This document shows, piece after piece, positions 36,809-45,720 of a DNA stretch of 64,000 nucleotides. Source of the stretch: Planctomycetota bacterium (lineage in GTDB: Bacteria; Planctomycetota; UBA1135; GCA-002686595); the NCBI GenBank assembly GCA_020853575.1, contig JADYYP010000045.1:248001-312000 (forward strand), in the 5' to 3' direction. Position numbers and translations under genes: made by a program. Position 1 is the stretch's first letter. Each line of letters begins with the position of its first letter. Under the pieces are notes generated by a model. That model made no database searches, was not told where the DNA came from, and saw only the letters and a program-made list of their open reading frames with translations.

Positions 36809-38527
36809 CTACTTGCGCATGCCGACGGTCAGCAGCACATCACGCTTGGAGATCGTGCCGACCAGCACGCGTCCACCGCCGCCGTCGACCACCGGAATGC
36901 GCTCGCCGTCGTGCGCCAAGAGCTTGTCGAGCGCCTGTCCGACGCTCGCATCGCGGTCGAGGTAGGGGAACTCCGGGTTCATGATCTCGGAGGCGATGAT
37001 CAACTTCGAGAGCGATGGATCGGCCATGAAGGCCTTGATGTCGTGCAGCGCGACCGCCCCCAGGAAGCGTTGCCCGTCGTCGACGACGTACACGTAGTTG
37101 TGGCGATGCTCCACGAACACCTTGACCAGGTCCGCGAAGCTCGCGCTGGTCGGCACGGTGGTCGGACCCGGGCGCACCAAGTCGCGGATGGTGCCGTCCA
37201 TCGGAGAGCCGTGTTCGGCTTGGCGCTCCTTGCGAGCGAGCACGGCGGCGTAGATCGAGCGCGGCTCGATCGCGCGCGAGGTGTAGTACGCGACCACGCA
37301 GGCCAGCATCAGCGGCAGCACGATGCCGTAGTCGAGCGTCATCTCGAACAACACCAGGATCGCGGTCAGCGGAGCGTGCGTGGTGCCCGCGAGGAAGGCC
37401 CCCATGCCGACCAGCGCGTAGGCGCTGGGCTCGGCCGTCGGCATCGGGCTGATCGCCTGCACCAGCGCGCCGAACAGTGCTCCCAGCGCGGCTCCCATGA
37501 ACAGGGTGGGCGTGAACACGCCGCCGACCGCGCCCGAGCCAACGGTGGCGACCGTCGCGGCGGCCTTGCACACGAGCACCGCGAGCACCGTGGTCCACAG
37601 CCACTCGCCGCCGAGGATCGCGCTGATCGAGGCGAAGCCGTTGCCCCAGACCTCCGGGCGCTGGAGTGAAAGCGTGCCGACGATCAGGCCACCGACGGCC
37701 AGGCGCGCGGGAACCGCGGGAACGAGGCGCACGAAGGCTCGCTCGGCGGCGCGCAGGGCGCGCACGAACCAGGGCGCGAGCGCGCCGGCCAGCATGCCGA
37801 GCGTGAGATACGGCCCCAGCTCGAAGGCCGAGACCAGCTCGAAGGCCGGAATCACGAACACCGGCTCGGGGCCGAGCATCTGGCGCGTCGCGACCGTCGA
37901 CACCACCGAGGCGAACACCAGCGGTCCGAGGCTCTCCATCGCGATCGAACCGAGCACGATCTCGGCGACGAACAGCGCTCCGCCGATCGGCGCGTTGTAG
38001 GCCGAGGCGATGCCCGCCGCGGCGCCGCACGCGACCAACAGCCGCAGACGCGGCATGGGCAGCGCGCGCGCGCGGCCGACCCACGACGCGAACATCGTGG
38101 AGAGCTGCACCATCGCTCCCTCGCGGCCGATCGAGCCGCCGCTGGCGACGCTCAAGAGCGATGCGCTCGACTTCACCAAGCTGGGCTTCACGCGGATCGT
38201 GCCGTCGCCGACGGAGACGGCCTCCATGAAGTCCGTCGACGGCTCGCCTCGCACGAGCTTCGCGCCGTAGCGGATCACCAGCCCCGCCGCCAGACCGCCC
38301 AGAGCCGGCACGAGCACGCGCTGCGCGTGCGGGATCGCGGACGCGGCGCGCACCAGATCTCCCGCGCGATTCCAGATCAGCTCCTGCAGCTCGACCGCGC
38401 ACCAGCGGAACAGCACCGAGAGCGTCGCGGCACACAGTCCGACCACGCCCGCCCACAGCAGCGTGAGCTGCAGATCGCTCGGTCGCAGCGCCTCGGTCAA
38501 GCGCAAGTGGAGGGCCGAGCGTCGCAT
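36809..38527 (-). CDS. ClC-family chloride channel/antiporter with C-terminal CBS pair
   Basis: This 572-residue protein has about ten membrane helices forming a ClC pore and two CBS domains (residues ~445-570). Pore motifs: SGGSIGREGAMVQ (the GxEGP gate, with Glu kept and Pro replaced by Ala), GNGFASI, and VGSGAVGGVFTPTLFMGAALG (GxFxP). The gate Glu supports transport of Cl- with proton coupling or gating. CBS blocks are VKVFVEHRHNYVYVVDD and RIPVVDGGGGRVLVGTISKRD; they may sense nucleotides. The start is ATG 38527; an upstream extension lacks family features. Confidence 0.9.
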   Translation of the reverse strand: MRRSALHLRLTEALRPSDLQLTLLWAGVVGLCAATLSVLFRWCAVELQELIWNRAGDLVRAASAIPHAQRVLVPALGGLAAGLVIRYGAKLVRGEPSTDFMEAVSVGDGTIRVKPSLVKSSASLLSVASGGSIGREGAMVQLSTMFASWVGRARALPMPRLRLLVACGAAAGIASAYNAPIGGALFVAEIVLGSIAMESLGPLVFASVVSTVATRQMLGPEPVFVIPAFELVSAFELGPYLTLGMLAGALAPWFVRALRAAERAFVRLVPAVPARLAVGGLIVGTLSLQRPEVWGNGFASISAILGGEWLWTTVLAVLVCKAAATVATVGSGAVGGVFTPTLFMGAALGALFGALVQAISPMPTAEPSAYALVGMGAFLAGTTHAPLTAILVLFEMTLDYGIVLPLMLACVVAYYTSRAIEPRSIYAAVLARKERQAEHGSPMDGTIRDLVRPGPTTVPTSASFADLVKVFVEHRHNYVYVVDDGQRFLGAVALHDIKAFMADPSLSKLIIASEIMNPEFPYLDRDASVGQALDKLLAHDGERIPVVDGGGGRVLVGTISKRDVLLTVGMRK

Positions 38528-38678
38528 CGTGGGGCGCAGATTAGCGGCGCGGGCGGGACCTCGCGCGGCGCGAGCTCCCTTCGGGCGCGACCCCGAGTCT
38601 AGTGGCGCGCCCCGGCTCGAGAAAAGTGCCGAAGGCACTGCATCGACAGCGGGCGCGCCCGAATTCCGCGGCCCGTGA

Positions 38679-38882
38679 CTAGCCCGGCTTGGCGGCCGAG
38701 AAGCGCTTGGGCGGCACGATCTCGCGTCGCTCTCGACAGCGTGCGCACTCGTCGAACAGGCGCGTTTCGCCGCTCGGTTTGGCGTGCAGCACCAAGCCGT
38801 CGTCGCCGGTGTTCCAAGAGATCTTGGGGTTGTCCGTCACCGGCACCCAGGTGTGACCAAACAGGCGGCAGAAGAAGTTCAT
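38679..38882 (-). CDS. Small zinc-ribbon-like protein of unknown function
   Basis: This 67-residue protein begins MNFFCRLFGHTWVPVTDN and has one CARC pair near residue 48 (DECARCRERREIVPP), with an earlier Cys5 and His10 that could complete a metal site. The GHxW start and CxxC resemble small proteins that follow glycosyltransferases in some bacteria. It begins 14 bp after the GT2 gene stop, so it is probably co-transcribed. The role is unknown. Confidence 0.6.
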   Translation of the reverse strand: MNFFCRLFGHTWVPVTDNPKISWNTGDDGLVLHAKPSGETRLFDECARCRERREIVPPKRFSAAKPG

Positions 38883-38896
38883 GGCGCGCCAGGAAG

Positions 38897-40030
38897 CTAT
38901 CCGATCGCCGGACGCGAAGGTAGAGCCAGCTCCAAGCGCGCCAGGCCTTCCAAACTCGCGCGGTGCGTGGGACGGTCGGCCAGCGCGCGGCGATAGAGCT
39001 CGGCCGCCTCGCCGGGCCGACCCGAGTGCTCGCAGATCACGCCCAAGTTGTAGGCCGCGGCCCAACCGCCACAGCAGGGCGAGGACTCGACGGTGGAGCT
39101 CGGGCCTGGCCCCTGCGCCAGGCAGGCGCGAAGGCCCGCCTCCGCCAGCTCGACGTCGCCACAATCGAGCGCGAGCCCCGCGGCCAGGAAGCGCGTGTCG
39201 GTGCGCTCGGGCACGAGCTCGAGCGCTTCGCACACCAGCTCGAGCGCCTGCCGCGGCCTGCGCAGCGCGCGCAGCGCGTGCGCTCCGAGCTCGAGCGCAT
39301 GGACCGCCCATTCATCGCTTTCCTGGGACAGCTCGAGCGCGCGCTCGAGCGCAGGCAGCGCCTGCGAGTGACGTCCGGCGGACACCAGCGTGCGACCGAG
39401 CTGGTAGTGCGTGTAGGCGTCGAGCGGACGCGCGGCCAGCTCGAGCTCGAGCAGCCGCCGGTTGCGCTCGGACTTGAGCCCAGCGGCGCGTTCCGCTGCG
39501 TGATAGCCCGTGTGGATCAGCCCGACTCCGGTCGTGGCTCGCTGCGGCACGACCCACGAGTCGCCCGCGCGCACCAGCCACTGTTCGTGGATCCGCCCGA
39601 CGAACGCGGCGCCGCTGGAACGACGCACGAAGCGTGTGACGTCGGCGACGCTGACCTCACCGTCGTCCAGTCGGTTCTCGATGCGCACGCGGCCCGCGCA
39701 GAGCGGATGGAGCTCGGCGAACGACTCCAGCCGCTCGCGCACCTCGCGCGGAGAGCTGGCGGCGAGGTCGAGCTGCTCGTCGGCGTCGACGATCAACACC
39801 CAGTCCGCACTGGTCAGCGCCAGCGACGCATTGCGCGCCGCGGCGAAATCGTCGCACCACTCGAAGCGCTCCACGCGCGCGCCCAGGCCGTGCGCCAACT
39901 CGCGCGTCGCGTCCGTCGAGCCCGTGTCGAGCACGCACAGCTCGTCGCACACCTGGCTCAGCGACGCCAGGCAGCGCTCGATTTGCAGCGCTTCGTCGCG
40001 CACGATCAAGCAAGCAGCGATTCGGGGCAT
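38897..40030 (-). CDS. Family 2 glycosyltransferase with TPR C-terminal half
   Basis: This 377-residue protein has a GT-A fold at residues ~1-230: RIAACLIVRDEALQIERCLASL, VCDELCVLDTGSTDAT, and the metal/nucleotide motif ADWVLIVDADEQL, with a second acidic segment and a histidine in RIHEQWLV. From ~230 on, TPR-like units occur (YTHYQLGRTLVSAGRHSQAL, AAYNLGVICEHSGRPGEAAELYRRAL). The SunS-like order GT2 then TPR is common in enzymes that glycosylate proteins. The gene stands alone apart from the small downstream gene; donor and acceptor are unknown. Confidence 0.83.
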   Translation of the reverse strand: MPRIAACLIVRDEALQIERCLASLSQVCDELCVLDTGSTDATRELAHGLGARVERFEWCDDFAAARNASLALTSADWVLIVDADEQLDLAASSPREVRERLESFAELHPLCAGRVRIENRLDDGEVSVADVTRFVRRSSGAAFVGRIHEQWLVRAGDSWVVPQRATTGVGLIHTGYHAAERAAGLKSERNRRLLELELAARPLDAYTHYQLGRTLVSAGRHSQALPALERALELSQESDEWAVHALELGAHALRALRRPRQALELVCEALELVPERTDTRFLAAGLALDCGDVELAEAGLRACLAQGPGPSSTVESSPCCGGWAAAYNLGVICEHSGRPGEAAELYRRALADRPTHRASLEGLARLELALPSRPAIG

Positions 40031-40144
40031 GGCACTGGATCGCCGACGCGGGCGCGAACGGTGGAGCCCCGAGCCGGGAAACGTCCCAGCTTCAGGAGCG
40101 GCTGAGCGCCCGCGCGGCCCGCGAGACCGAGCGCGCGGGCTGCC

Positions 40145-40543
40145 CTAGCTCGCCGCGATCGCCTGGCGCACGGCCTCGAGCAGAGCGCTGCCCCGATAGG
40201 GCTTCATCAACACCAGCGGACGGGGCCCGACGAACTGCTTCCAGCGCTCCTCGTCCAGTCCGCGGCCGCTCGAGATCACCACCGGCAAGTCGGCGCGCAA
40301 CGCACGCAGCTCGCGCAGCGTCGCGGGACCGTCGAGAACGGGCATCGATTCGTCGAGCACGACCGCCGACACGCAGCCCGGCGACTGGGAGAAGAGCGCG
40401 AGCGCCGCGAGCCCGTGCTCGGCACTGCGCACCTCGAACCCGGCCCGGGTCAAGATCGCCGTGGCGACGTCGCGGATCACGACCTCGTCGTCGACGACGA
40501 GAACGAAGCTCCCGGACGCGGGTGCCGCGCCGTCCGCGCTCAT
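40145..40543 (-). CDS. Stand-alone response-regulator receiver protein
   Basis: This 132-residue CheY-like protein has the acidic pocket VVDDE, the phospho-acceptor Asp in AVVLDESMPVLDGP (near residue 66), the Ser/Ser-Gly switch in VISSGRG and the conserved Lys in LMKPY. There is no output domain, so it works by protein contact. Its ATG at 40543 overlaps the stop of the redoxin-TPR gene by 4 bp (ATGA), so it is coupled to an extracytoplasmic protein gene. That is an unusual pairing. No histidine kinase is nearby. Confidence 0.88.
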   Translation of the reverse strand: MSADGAAPASGSFVLVVDDEVVIRDVATAILTRAGFEVRSAEHGLAALALFSQSPGCVSAVVLDESMPVLDGPATLRELRALRADLPVVISSGRGLDEERWKQFVGPRPLVLMKPYRGSALLEAVRQAIAAS

Positions 40544-42186
40544 TGGTTGAAGTACTTGCGCATCTGGCGCTCGAGTTCCGCAGCGGCCTTGCTGTCGATC
40601 ACGCGCAGGAGCTCCAGCTCTTGCCGCGCGCGTTCCAGGTTGCCGAGTGTGCAGCGGGCCAGCGCGAGATTGAAGAGCGCGGTCACATTGCGCGAGTCGA
40701 AACGCAGGACCTGCTCGTACTGCGGGATGGCCTCGGCGACGCGCCCGGATTGGTGCAGCGCGTAGGCCAAATTGATGCGCGCCTCGATGAACTCGGGCTC
40801 GTTGGCGACGGCTTCTTGGAAGGTCGCGAGCGCCTCCGCCAACTTGCCCTGGTCGGCGCGCACCTTGCCCATCTCGTTCAAGATGCTGGCTCGCGAGCGC
40901 TCCTTGCTCACCATGCGCGCGCGTCCGATCTCGGCCGCCGCGGCGTCGAGCTTGCGCTCCACATAGGCGAGCTCGAGCGACAGCAGTGCAGGAGCCGGCA
41001 GCGCTGACATCCAGACGCCCGGGAAGGGCGTGGCGCGCTCGCGCAGTTCCTGTGGACGGGCGCGCAGACGCGCGACGTCCGCGAGCAGCGTCTCGATCTC
41101 GACCGGGCCCTTGTAGACGGCGGCGAGCTGGCGTTCGTGATCGACCAGGAAGCTGGTGGGAATCGGCGTGCGCCGCTTGCGATCGAGCACGCTGCGCTGC
41201 AAGGCGTCGAGCGACTCCATCGCCGGCAGGCTGGCGAAGCCGGCGTGGAAATCCCACTGCAGGCGCTCGAGCAGCTCGAACGCGGCCTTGCGCTGGGGTT
41301 CCTCGTCGACCGACAAGGCGACCACCGAGAGTCCAGCGGCCGAGAGCTCTCCCGCTCGGCGCGCGAGTTCGCCGAGCTCGCCCACGCACGGCGGGCACCA
41401 CGTCGCCCACAGCACGATCAAGCTCGGGGCAGGGATCCCGTCGCGCGCATCACCGGCCACGCCTTCGCTGGTCAGGATCGGCAGCGGAGGCAGCGGCACG
41501 CGCGACGCGAGCCAGATGCGCGCCTTCTCCGTGGGCTTCGCCGTGCGTGCTTCCGCGCTGGCGAGCGCGCTCGGCGCGCCGAGCACGCGCGGCTCGGCGC
41601 GACCCGTGCCCTGGGACAGCACGAAGTGCCCGCTCGCTTCGAGCCCTTCGAAGACCTCCCACGCCGCGCCGCCGACGTTCGGCCAGCGCACCCGGAGCCG
41701 TGCGATTTCGCCCGTCGCTCCCAGCCCGAAATGCAGCCACTTGCTGGACTGCGCGAGGTAGCCCTCTCCCGCTCGCAGGGTCTGGAGGTAGCGCCGACCG
41801 TCGCTCATCGTGAGCTCCACGCGCGCACCGATCGCATCCCGGTTGCACTCGGTTCCACGCAACAACACTTCGAGCGAGCGGTGCGTCGTCGGCGTGCGAT
41901 TGAGGAACAACCGCACGCGTGGCGAATTGCGCCCCGCGATCCAGATGTCGCGCTTGCCGTCGAGATCCCAGTCGACCAAGGCCGCGGCGCGCGCGTCGTC
42001 CTTGGAGTCGAGCCCGGTGACACCGGAGACGTTGGCGAAACGCCCGTCGCCCGTGTTCCAGTAGCTGCAGTGCTCTTCACGCCCGCTCCACGACTTGCCT
42101 TCGCGCAGCATGCGGTGCACGGCGACCCAGCCCATCTCGTAGTTGGAGCGCGAGACGTTTTCTTCGACCGTAGGGGAGAGCGACAC
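40540..42186 (-). CDS. Downstream part of a split CRTAC1 gene: ASPIC/UnbV, thioredoxin-like and TPR domains
   Basis: This 548-residue frame starts at GTG 42186, but that start lies seven codons after a TGA and inside homologous sequence (SFYWRQVV just precedes it). Visible parts: the end of the FG-GAP propeller (ALVDWDLDGKRDIWIAG), ASPIC/UnbV (RSLEVLLRGTECNRDAIGA), a redoxin domain with LIVLWATWCPPCVGELGEL (CxxC, residues ~265-390), and TPR units to the end. The redoxin would act in the periplasm. It reads in the same frame as the gene at 42208-44136. Without readthrough it would lack a signal peptide, so as a separate gene it is doubtful. Confidence 0.7.
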   Translation of the reverse strand: MSLSPTVEENVSRSNYEMGWVAVHRMLREGKSWSGREEHCSYWNTGDGRFANVSGVTGLDSKDDARAAALVDWDLDGKRDIWIAGRNSPRVRLFLNRTPTTHRSLEVLLRGTECNRDAIGARVELTMSDGRRYLQTLRAGEGYLAQSSKWLHFGLGATGEIARLRVRWPNVGGAAWEVFEGLEASGHFVLSQGTGRAEPRVLGAPSALASAEARTAKPTEKARIWLASRVPLPPLPILTSEGVAGDARDGIPAPSLIVLWATWCPPCVGELGELARRAGELSAAGLSVVALSVDEEPQRKAAFELLERLQWDFHAGFASLPAMESLDALQRSVLDRKRRTPIPTSFLVDHERQLAAVYKGPVEIETLLADVARLRARPQELRERATPFPGVWMSALPAPALLSLELAYVERKLDAAAAEIGRARMVSKERSRASILNEMGKVRADQGKLAEALATFQEAVANEPEFIEARINLAYALHQSGRVAEAIPQYEQVLRFDSRNVTALFNLALARCTLGNLERARQELELLRVIDSKAAAELERQMRKYFNQ

Positions 42187-42207
42187 GACCTGTCGCCAAT
42201 AGAAACT

Positions 42208-44136
42208 TCACAAGTCCTCCGGGTCTTCGCCGGTGACGAAGCCGTTGGGCACGAACAGGTCGGCGCGGCCGTCGTCGTCGAAGTCGGTGAAGATCGATCC
42301 CCAGGCCCAGCGGCCCATGGTGATGCCGCTCTCCAGGCTGACGTCGCGGAAGGTGCCATCGCCGAGGTTTTGGAACAGCGAATTGCCGCGTGCGTGGCGC
42401 TGGAAGTCCTCGCGCGCTTGCGAACCGATGCCGGGCTTGAACTGGCGCTGATAGGTCACGCGCTCGCCGGCCGACGAGAACATGTTGCTGACGTGCAGGT
42501 CCAGGTCGCCGTCGAGGTCGTAGTCCGCCCACGTCACGCCCATGCCCGCCGCCATGTCCTCGACTCCGGCCTGGTCCGCGACGTCGACGAACTTGCCACC
42601 GTCGTTGCGATACAGGTTGTTGCGTCCGAAGTCGTTCGCCACGTAGCAGTCGAGATCGCCGTCCTCGTCGTAGTCCTCCCAAGCGGCGGAGAAGGAGAAA
42701 CGGCGGTTGTTCTGGTCGAGCCCCACCTCGCGCGTGGCGTCGACGAAGCGCCAACCATCTGCGGTGCTCTCGTTGCGCAGCAGGGTGTTCGGTCGTCCGT
42801 TGTTGGCGTCGTGGTAGGGGAGCGGCGTGAACTCCGCCGTGTCCGGCAAGACGTAGCCACAGCAGTACAGGTCGAGATCGCCGTCGGAGTCGAAGTCGAC
42901 GGCCGACAGCGACGTGGTGCTGGGCGCCTCGGCCTTGGCGCGCAGCGTGAAGTGCCCCTGTCCATCGTTGGCGAGCAGCAGCACCAGCGGATCGAGCTCG
43001 ACGGCGAGGTCTTGGTCTCCGTCTTTGTCGAAGTCCGCGATCAGCGCGCTGCGCGAGCCGTCGAGGAAGTCGACCCCGGCCGCTGCGGACGTGTCGCGCA
43101 CGGTTCCGTCCTGCTGGCGCACGTACAAGCGATTGGGCAGGCCGCCGGGCTGGCATACGTACACGTCGTCGAGCAGATCACCGTCGACGTCGCCGAGCGC
43201 GATGCCCTCGTGACCGATCAGCGACATGCCGAGCGTCTTGTCGATGCGCGCCGACCAGTGCTCGAGCGTCGGCCGCAACTGCTCCTCGAAGCTCTCGGCG
43301 GACGCGAACACCGCATCGGTGACTTCCGTGAACAGTGGAGCTCCGCCGGCGGGGCCGTTGGTCTCGGCGTGCGCCTCGAGCTCGATGCGCTTCAACTTCG
43401 GGAGTGCGTCCGTGCGCTCCGGCGGTAGCGCGCTCCAGGTGCACACCCACGTGGCATTGATCTGCCGCGCGCCAGCCTTCGGGCGGCCCTTGGCCTGCAG
43501 GTACTGGCGCGTGACGACCACGCCGTCGCGCGGCTCGACCGCGATGATCTTGAACTTCGCGACGGTGTCGCTCGCGCCCTCGAACCACTGCGCGAGTTCG
43601 GCCAGCGCGTCGCGCGCGCCGGACCAGCCGTGGTGCGCGAGCTCGCTCGGCGGCGCGTCGTTGCGCGCGCTGCTCAGGGCACCCTGCGACTTGGCCGCCA
43701 ACTCGACCGGCGGTCGCAGGTCGACGCATTCGAATTCGGTGTCGAGGAGCGCCGCGAGATGCGCCTCGTCGAGCGTCTCGGGATGCGCGATCAGCTTGCC
43801 GAGGTCACCCAGTTGCTTGCCCGCGCGCTCGTTGAAGAACTCCGTGTCCCAGCCGTCGAGCTTCGAGTCGCGCCGCGCGTACTTGTCGGCGTAGTTGGCC
43901 TCGCGCAGCTCTCCCAAGGGCGCCGGCAGCGTTCCCAGCGCAGCTTGCGCGGACGCCGGCTCGGTGGCGCTCGCGGACGCGTGTCCGGCGTCGGTCGATG
44001 GCAAGTTCGTCGGTGCCGGAGCCTGCGCCTGCGGGCTCGCACGGGGAGCTTGCTGCGCGGCAGGTGTTGTCGCGTCCTCGCCGCACGAGGCCGCCAAGAT
44101 CCCCGCGACGACTGCCTTGATCGCGCTGCGCGTCAT
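42208..44136 (-). CDS. Upstream part of a split CRTAC1 gene: FG-GAP/VCBS repeat lipoprotein
   Basis: This 642-residue protein starts at ATG 44136 with a signal peptide ending GILAASCGED (likely lipidated Cys). An unrecognised region of about 280 residues follows. Then come propeller repeats (DVDGDLLDDVYV, DFDKDGDQDLAV, DFDSDGDLDLYCCGYV, DYDLDGDLDLHV, DFDDDGRADLFV). It stops with TGA at 42208-42210 in the middle of a conserved family block (VPNGFVTGEDPEDL-stop), and the expected continuation follows directly in the same frame. So this is one gene broken by a nonsense codon, a sequencing error, or a recoded stop. The whole reading frame is 40540-44136. Confidence 0.78.
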   Translation of the reverse strand: MTRSAIKAVVAGILAASCGEDATTPAAQQAPRASPQAQAPAPTNLPSTDAGHASASATEPASAQAALGTLPAPLGELREANYADKYARRDSKLDGWDTEFFNERAGKQLGDLGKLIAHPETLDEAHLAALLDTEFECVDLRPPVELAAKSQGALSSARNDAPPSELAHHGWSGARDALAELAQWFEGASDTVAKFKIIAVEPRDGVVVTRQYLQAKGRPKAGARQINATWVCTWSALPPERTDALPKLKRIELEAHAETNGPAGGAPLFTEVTDAVFASAESFEEQLRPTLEHWSARIDKTLGMSLIGHEGIALGDVDGDLLDDVYVCQPGGLPNRLYVRQQDGTVRDTSAAAGVDFLDGSRSALIADFDKDGDQDLAVELDPLVLLLANDGQGHFTLRAKAEAPSTTSLSAVDFDSDGDLDLYCCGYVLPDTAEFTPLPYHDANNGRPNTLLRNESTADGWRFVDATREVGLDQNNRRFSFSAAWEDYDEDGDLDCYVANDFGRNNLYRNDGGKFVDVADQAGVEDMAAGMGVTWADYDLDGDLDLHVSNMFSSAGERVTYQRQFKPGIGSQAREDFQRHARGNSLFQNLGDGTFRDVSLESGITMGRWAWGSIFTDFDDDGRADLFVPNGFVTGEDPEDL

Positions 44137-44208
44137 AGCTCCGCATTCTAGGAACGCCGCAAGCGCCTCGAAAGCGAACCGACCCCACATCGCACGACCC
44201 GCCCGAAC

Positions 44209-44261
44209 TGGCACGCCCGGCAGGACTCGAACCTGCGACCAGCGGATTAGAAATCCGCTGC
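44209..44261. repeat. Distal att copy (53-bp duplicate of tRNA-Arg 3' end)
   Basis: It is identical to 47905-47957. It holds the CCA, acceptor 3' strand, T arm, variable loop and half of the anticodon arm of tRNA-Arg(TCT), but no 5' half, so it is not a tRNA gene. It marks the left border of the 44-48 kb element. Confidence 0.92.
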
Positions 44262-44446
44262 CGCCGGATGACAAACCATCGAATTCATCGAAGGAAATGC
44301 ACGTTTCCGCTCGGTTCGAGTCCGATGGGACCGCGCAGGGGACCGTTTCCGACCCGGACTTGGCTCGTGTCGTCGGCGCGTGGCCGTTGCTGCCGATCCC
44401 GTTGCGGTGCGCGATCCTCGCGATGATCGGAGCGGTTCGAGCTTGA
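44209..44446 (+). pseudogene. Detached integrase C-terminal tail downstream of the att core
   Basis: Read from the att core (GTPGRTRTCDQRIRNPL), the frame continues PPDDKPSNSSKEMHVSA and ends with SDPDLARVVGAWPLLPIPL and AILAMIGAVRA before a TGA at 44446. In the circular element this frame would be joined, in phase, to the integrase fragment at 47.6-47.9 kb. The tail shares the SDPxLxxxVxAWP helical module with the remnant at 25.2 kb. It has no start of its own here. Confidence 0.6.
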
Positions 44447-44900
44447 CCCTCCGCCGCCGCCGCGCTCGATGTCCCGGCCCGCACGGTGAGCCGCTGAGGG
44501 CTAGACCAACCGTCTCGCTACAGCGTCGAAGCCCGCGCCCGGCGCGCAACGCTGCCCGCGGGTAACTCGATCCGTAGCCGTGGCGCAGTGGCCCGCGGCG
44601 AACGCTCGCTGTTCGTCTCCGGATCCGAACGCGAGCCGAGACCGCGGCGACCGAACTACCCCCCACCGGGGGTAGCCTGGGGGGTCCGGGGCGAGTGGGT
44701 CCTTCGGGATCGTGCAACGCCGCTCCCGCTCGCGCCCGACATCGTAGGGCCCCCACCGCCCTCCGTGACGAAGGGCCACGTTCGGAGCACTCGGGAAACG
44801 CCTTCGTTCGGTCGGACGGGTTTCCACGCCGGCGATCGAAGCGCATCATCTCGATCAATCCAAGTCGAGCGGACCGAGAGTCGCCGACCATACAACGACC
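44447..44900. other. Stretch without a convincing gene at the left end of the small element
   Basis: About 450 bp. The frames present have no protein character I trust. It must supply the promoter for the HNH-like gene at 44901. There are G/C-rich runs near 44660-44695 (CCCCACCGGGGGT) that could fold, but no clear regulatory site. Confidence 0.4.
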
Positions 44901-45668
44901 ATGGCTAAAACGACCGACTGGTGCCGACTGTGCGACCAGATTCGACCGCTCATAAATGCGCACATCTATCCGCGCGCGCTCCTGTCCGAGATGATCGCTG
45001 CTGGCGAGACTCCCATCTCGCAGGCGGTCGATGCGTCGACCTTTCCGAAGCGCGTGCCGGTGGGCTGGTATGACCCAACGATCCTCTGCGCCGGTTGCGA
45101 CCATGATCTGCTCGGGCCACTGGACGCGAGCGGAGTCGATTTCCTTCGGCTCCCCTTTCGGGCGGGGGAAATGACCGTTGCGTCGGGAGTCGGACCGTAC
45201 GTCGAACGGCCTGGTGCGGACGCTCGCAAGCTGAAGCTCTTCGCGATGAGCCTCCTCTGGCGAGCCGGAGTTTCACGAAGGGCGGAATTCGCTGTCGCCA
45301 AACTCGGCCCGTTCGAGGAGTTGCTCCGAGAGCGGATCCGGATAAGTGACCCGGGTTCGCTAGATGATTTCGCGGTCGCGTTCACCATTCGGCCGAACGA
45401 TCCAGGTGGACTCATGCTCCCGCCAGGCAGAGGGCGGTTTAGAGGCGGTGGCCCGACGGTCTACGTGATGCATCTCGGGAAGCACACGATCCACCTGAAA
45501 GTTGACCATCGCCGTGTGCCCGATTCCGTGCGTGAGCTCTTTCTCGGCTACGGGCCCGCCGTGCGTGTCGCTGTCGGAGACGTTCTAGGCGGTCACGTTG
45601 GAGACATACTTCGGAAGTTCGTCAAGGCTCGACCTGCGCTCGGCGACCATGCGATCCGGCGGAAGTGA
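44901..45668 (+). CDS. HNH-like zinc-binding protein of unknown function
   Basis: This 255-residue protein starts at ATG 44901. Two CxxC pairs (CRLC at residues 8-11 and CAGC near 63) flank a segment NAHIYPRALL, the I-x-x-H-I-x-P-x layout of HNH-like proteins that bind one zinc with four cysteines and carry a His in the would-be catalytic position. After the ribbon the rest (FAMSLLWRAGVSRR... HIHLKVDH-like strands) is not recognised. HNH-type proteins cut or bind DNA or RNA. As cargo on a tRNA-inserted element it could serve in host defence or element biology (inference only). Confidence 0.6.
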   Translation: MAKTTDWCRLCDQIRPLINAHIYPRALLSEMIAAGETPISQAVDASTFPKRVPVGWYDPTILCAGCDHDLLGPLDASGVDFLRLPFRAGEMTVASGVGPYVERPGADARKLKLFAMSLLWRAGVSRRAEFAVAKLGPFEELLRERIRISDPGSLDDFAVAFTIRPNDPGGLMLPPGRGRFRGGGPTVYVMHLGKHTIHLKVDHRRVPDSVRELFLGYGPAVRVAVGDVLGGHVGDILRKFVKARPALGDHAIRRK

Positions 45669-45720
45669 CCCTCGAAGCAGAACAGCCCCTGTCATGGGCT
45701 CGTCTCGCGGTCGCTGAACG

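Noticed and set aside
42208..42210. TGA as a selenocysteine codon
   Set aside because: The position lies in a linker of the propeller family with no redox role known, no neighbouring Cys pair, and no clear SECIS-like hairpin seen just downstream. A nonsense mutation or error is simpler.
41137..43428. 763-codon plus-strand frame opposite the CRTAC1-redoxin gene
   Set aside because: A shadow of the sense gene; its Val/Ala/Glu-rich repeats mirror the calcium-loop codons.
44209..44290. A third tRNA-Arg gene near 44.2 kb
   Set aside because: Only the 3' 53 nt match; the 5' half is absent, so it is an att duplicate.
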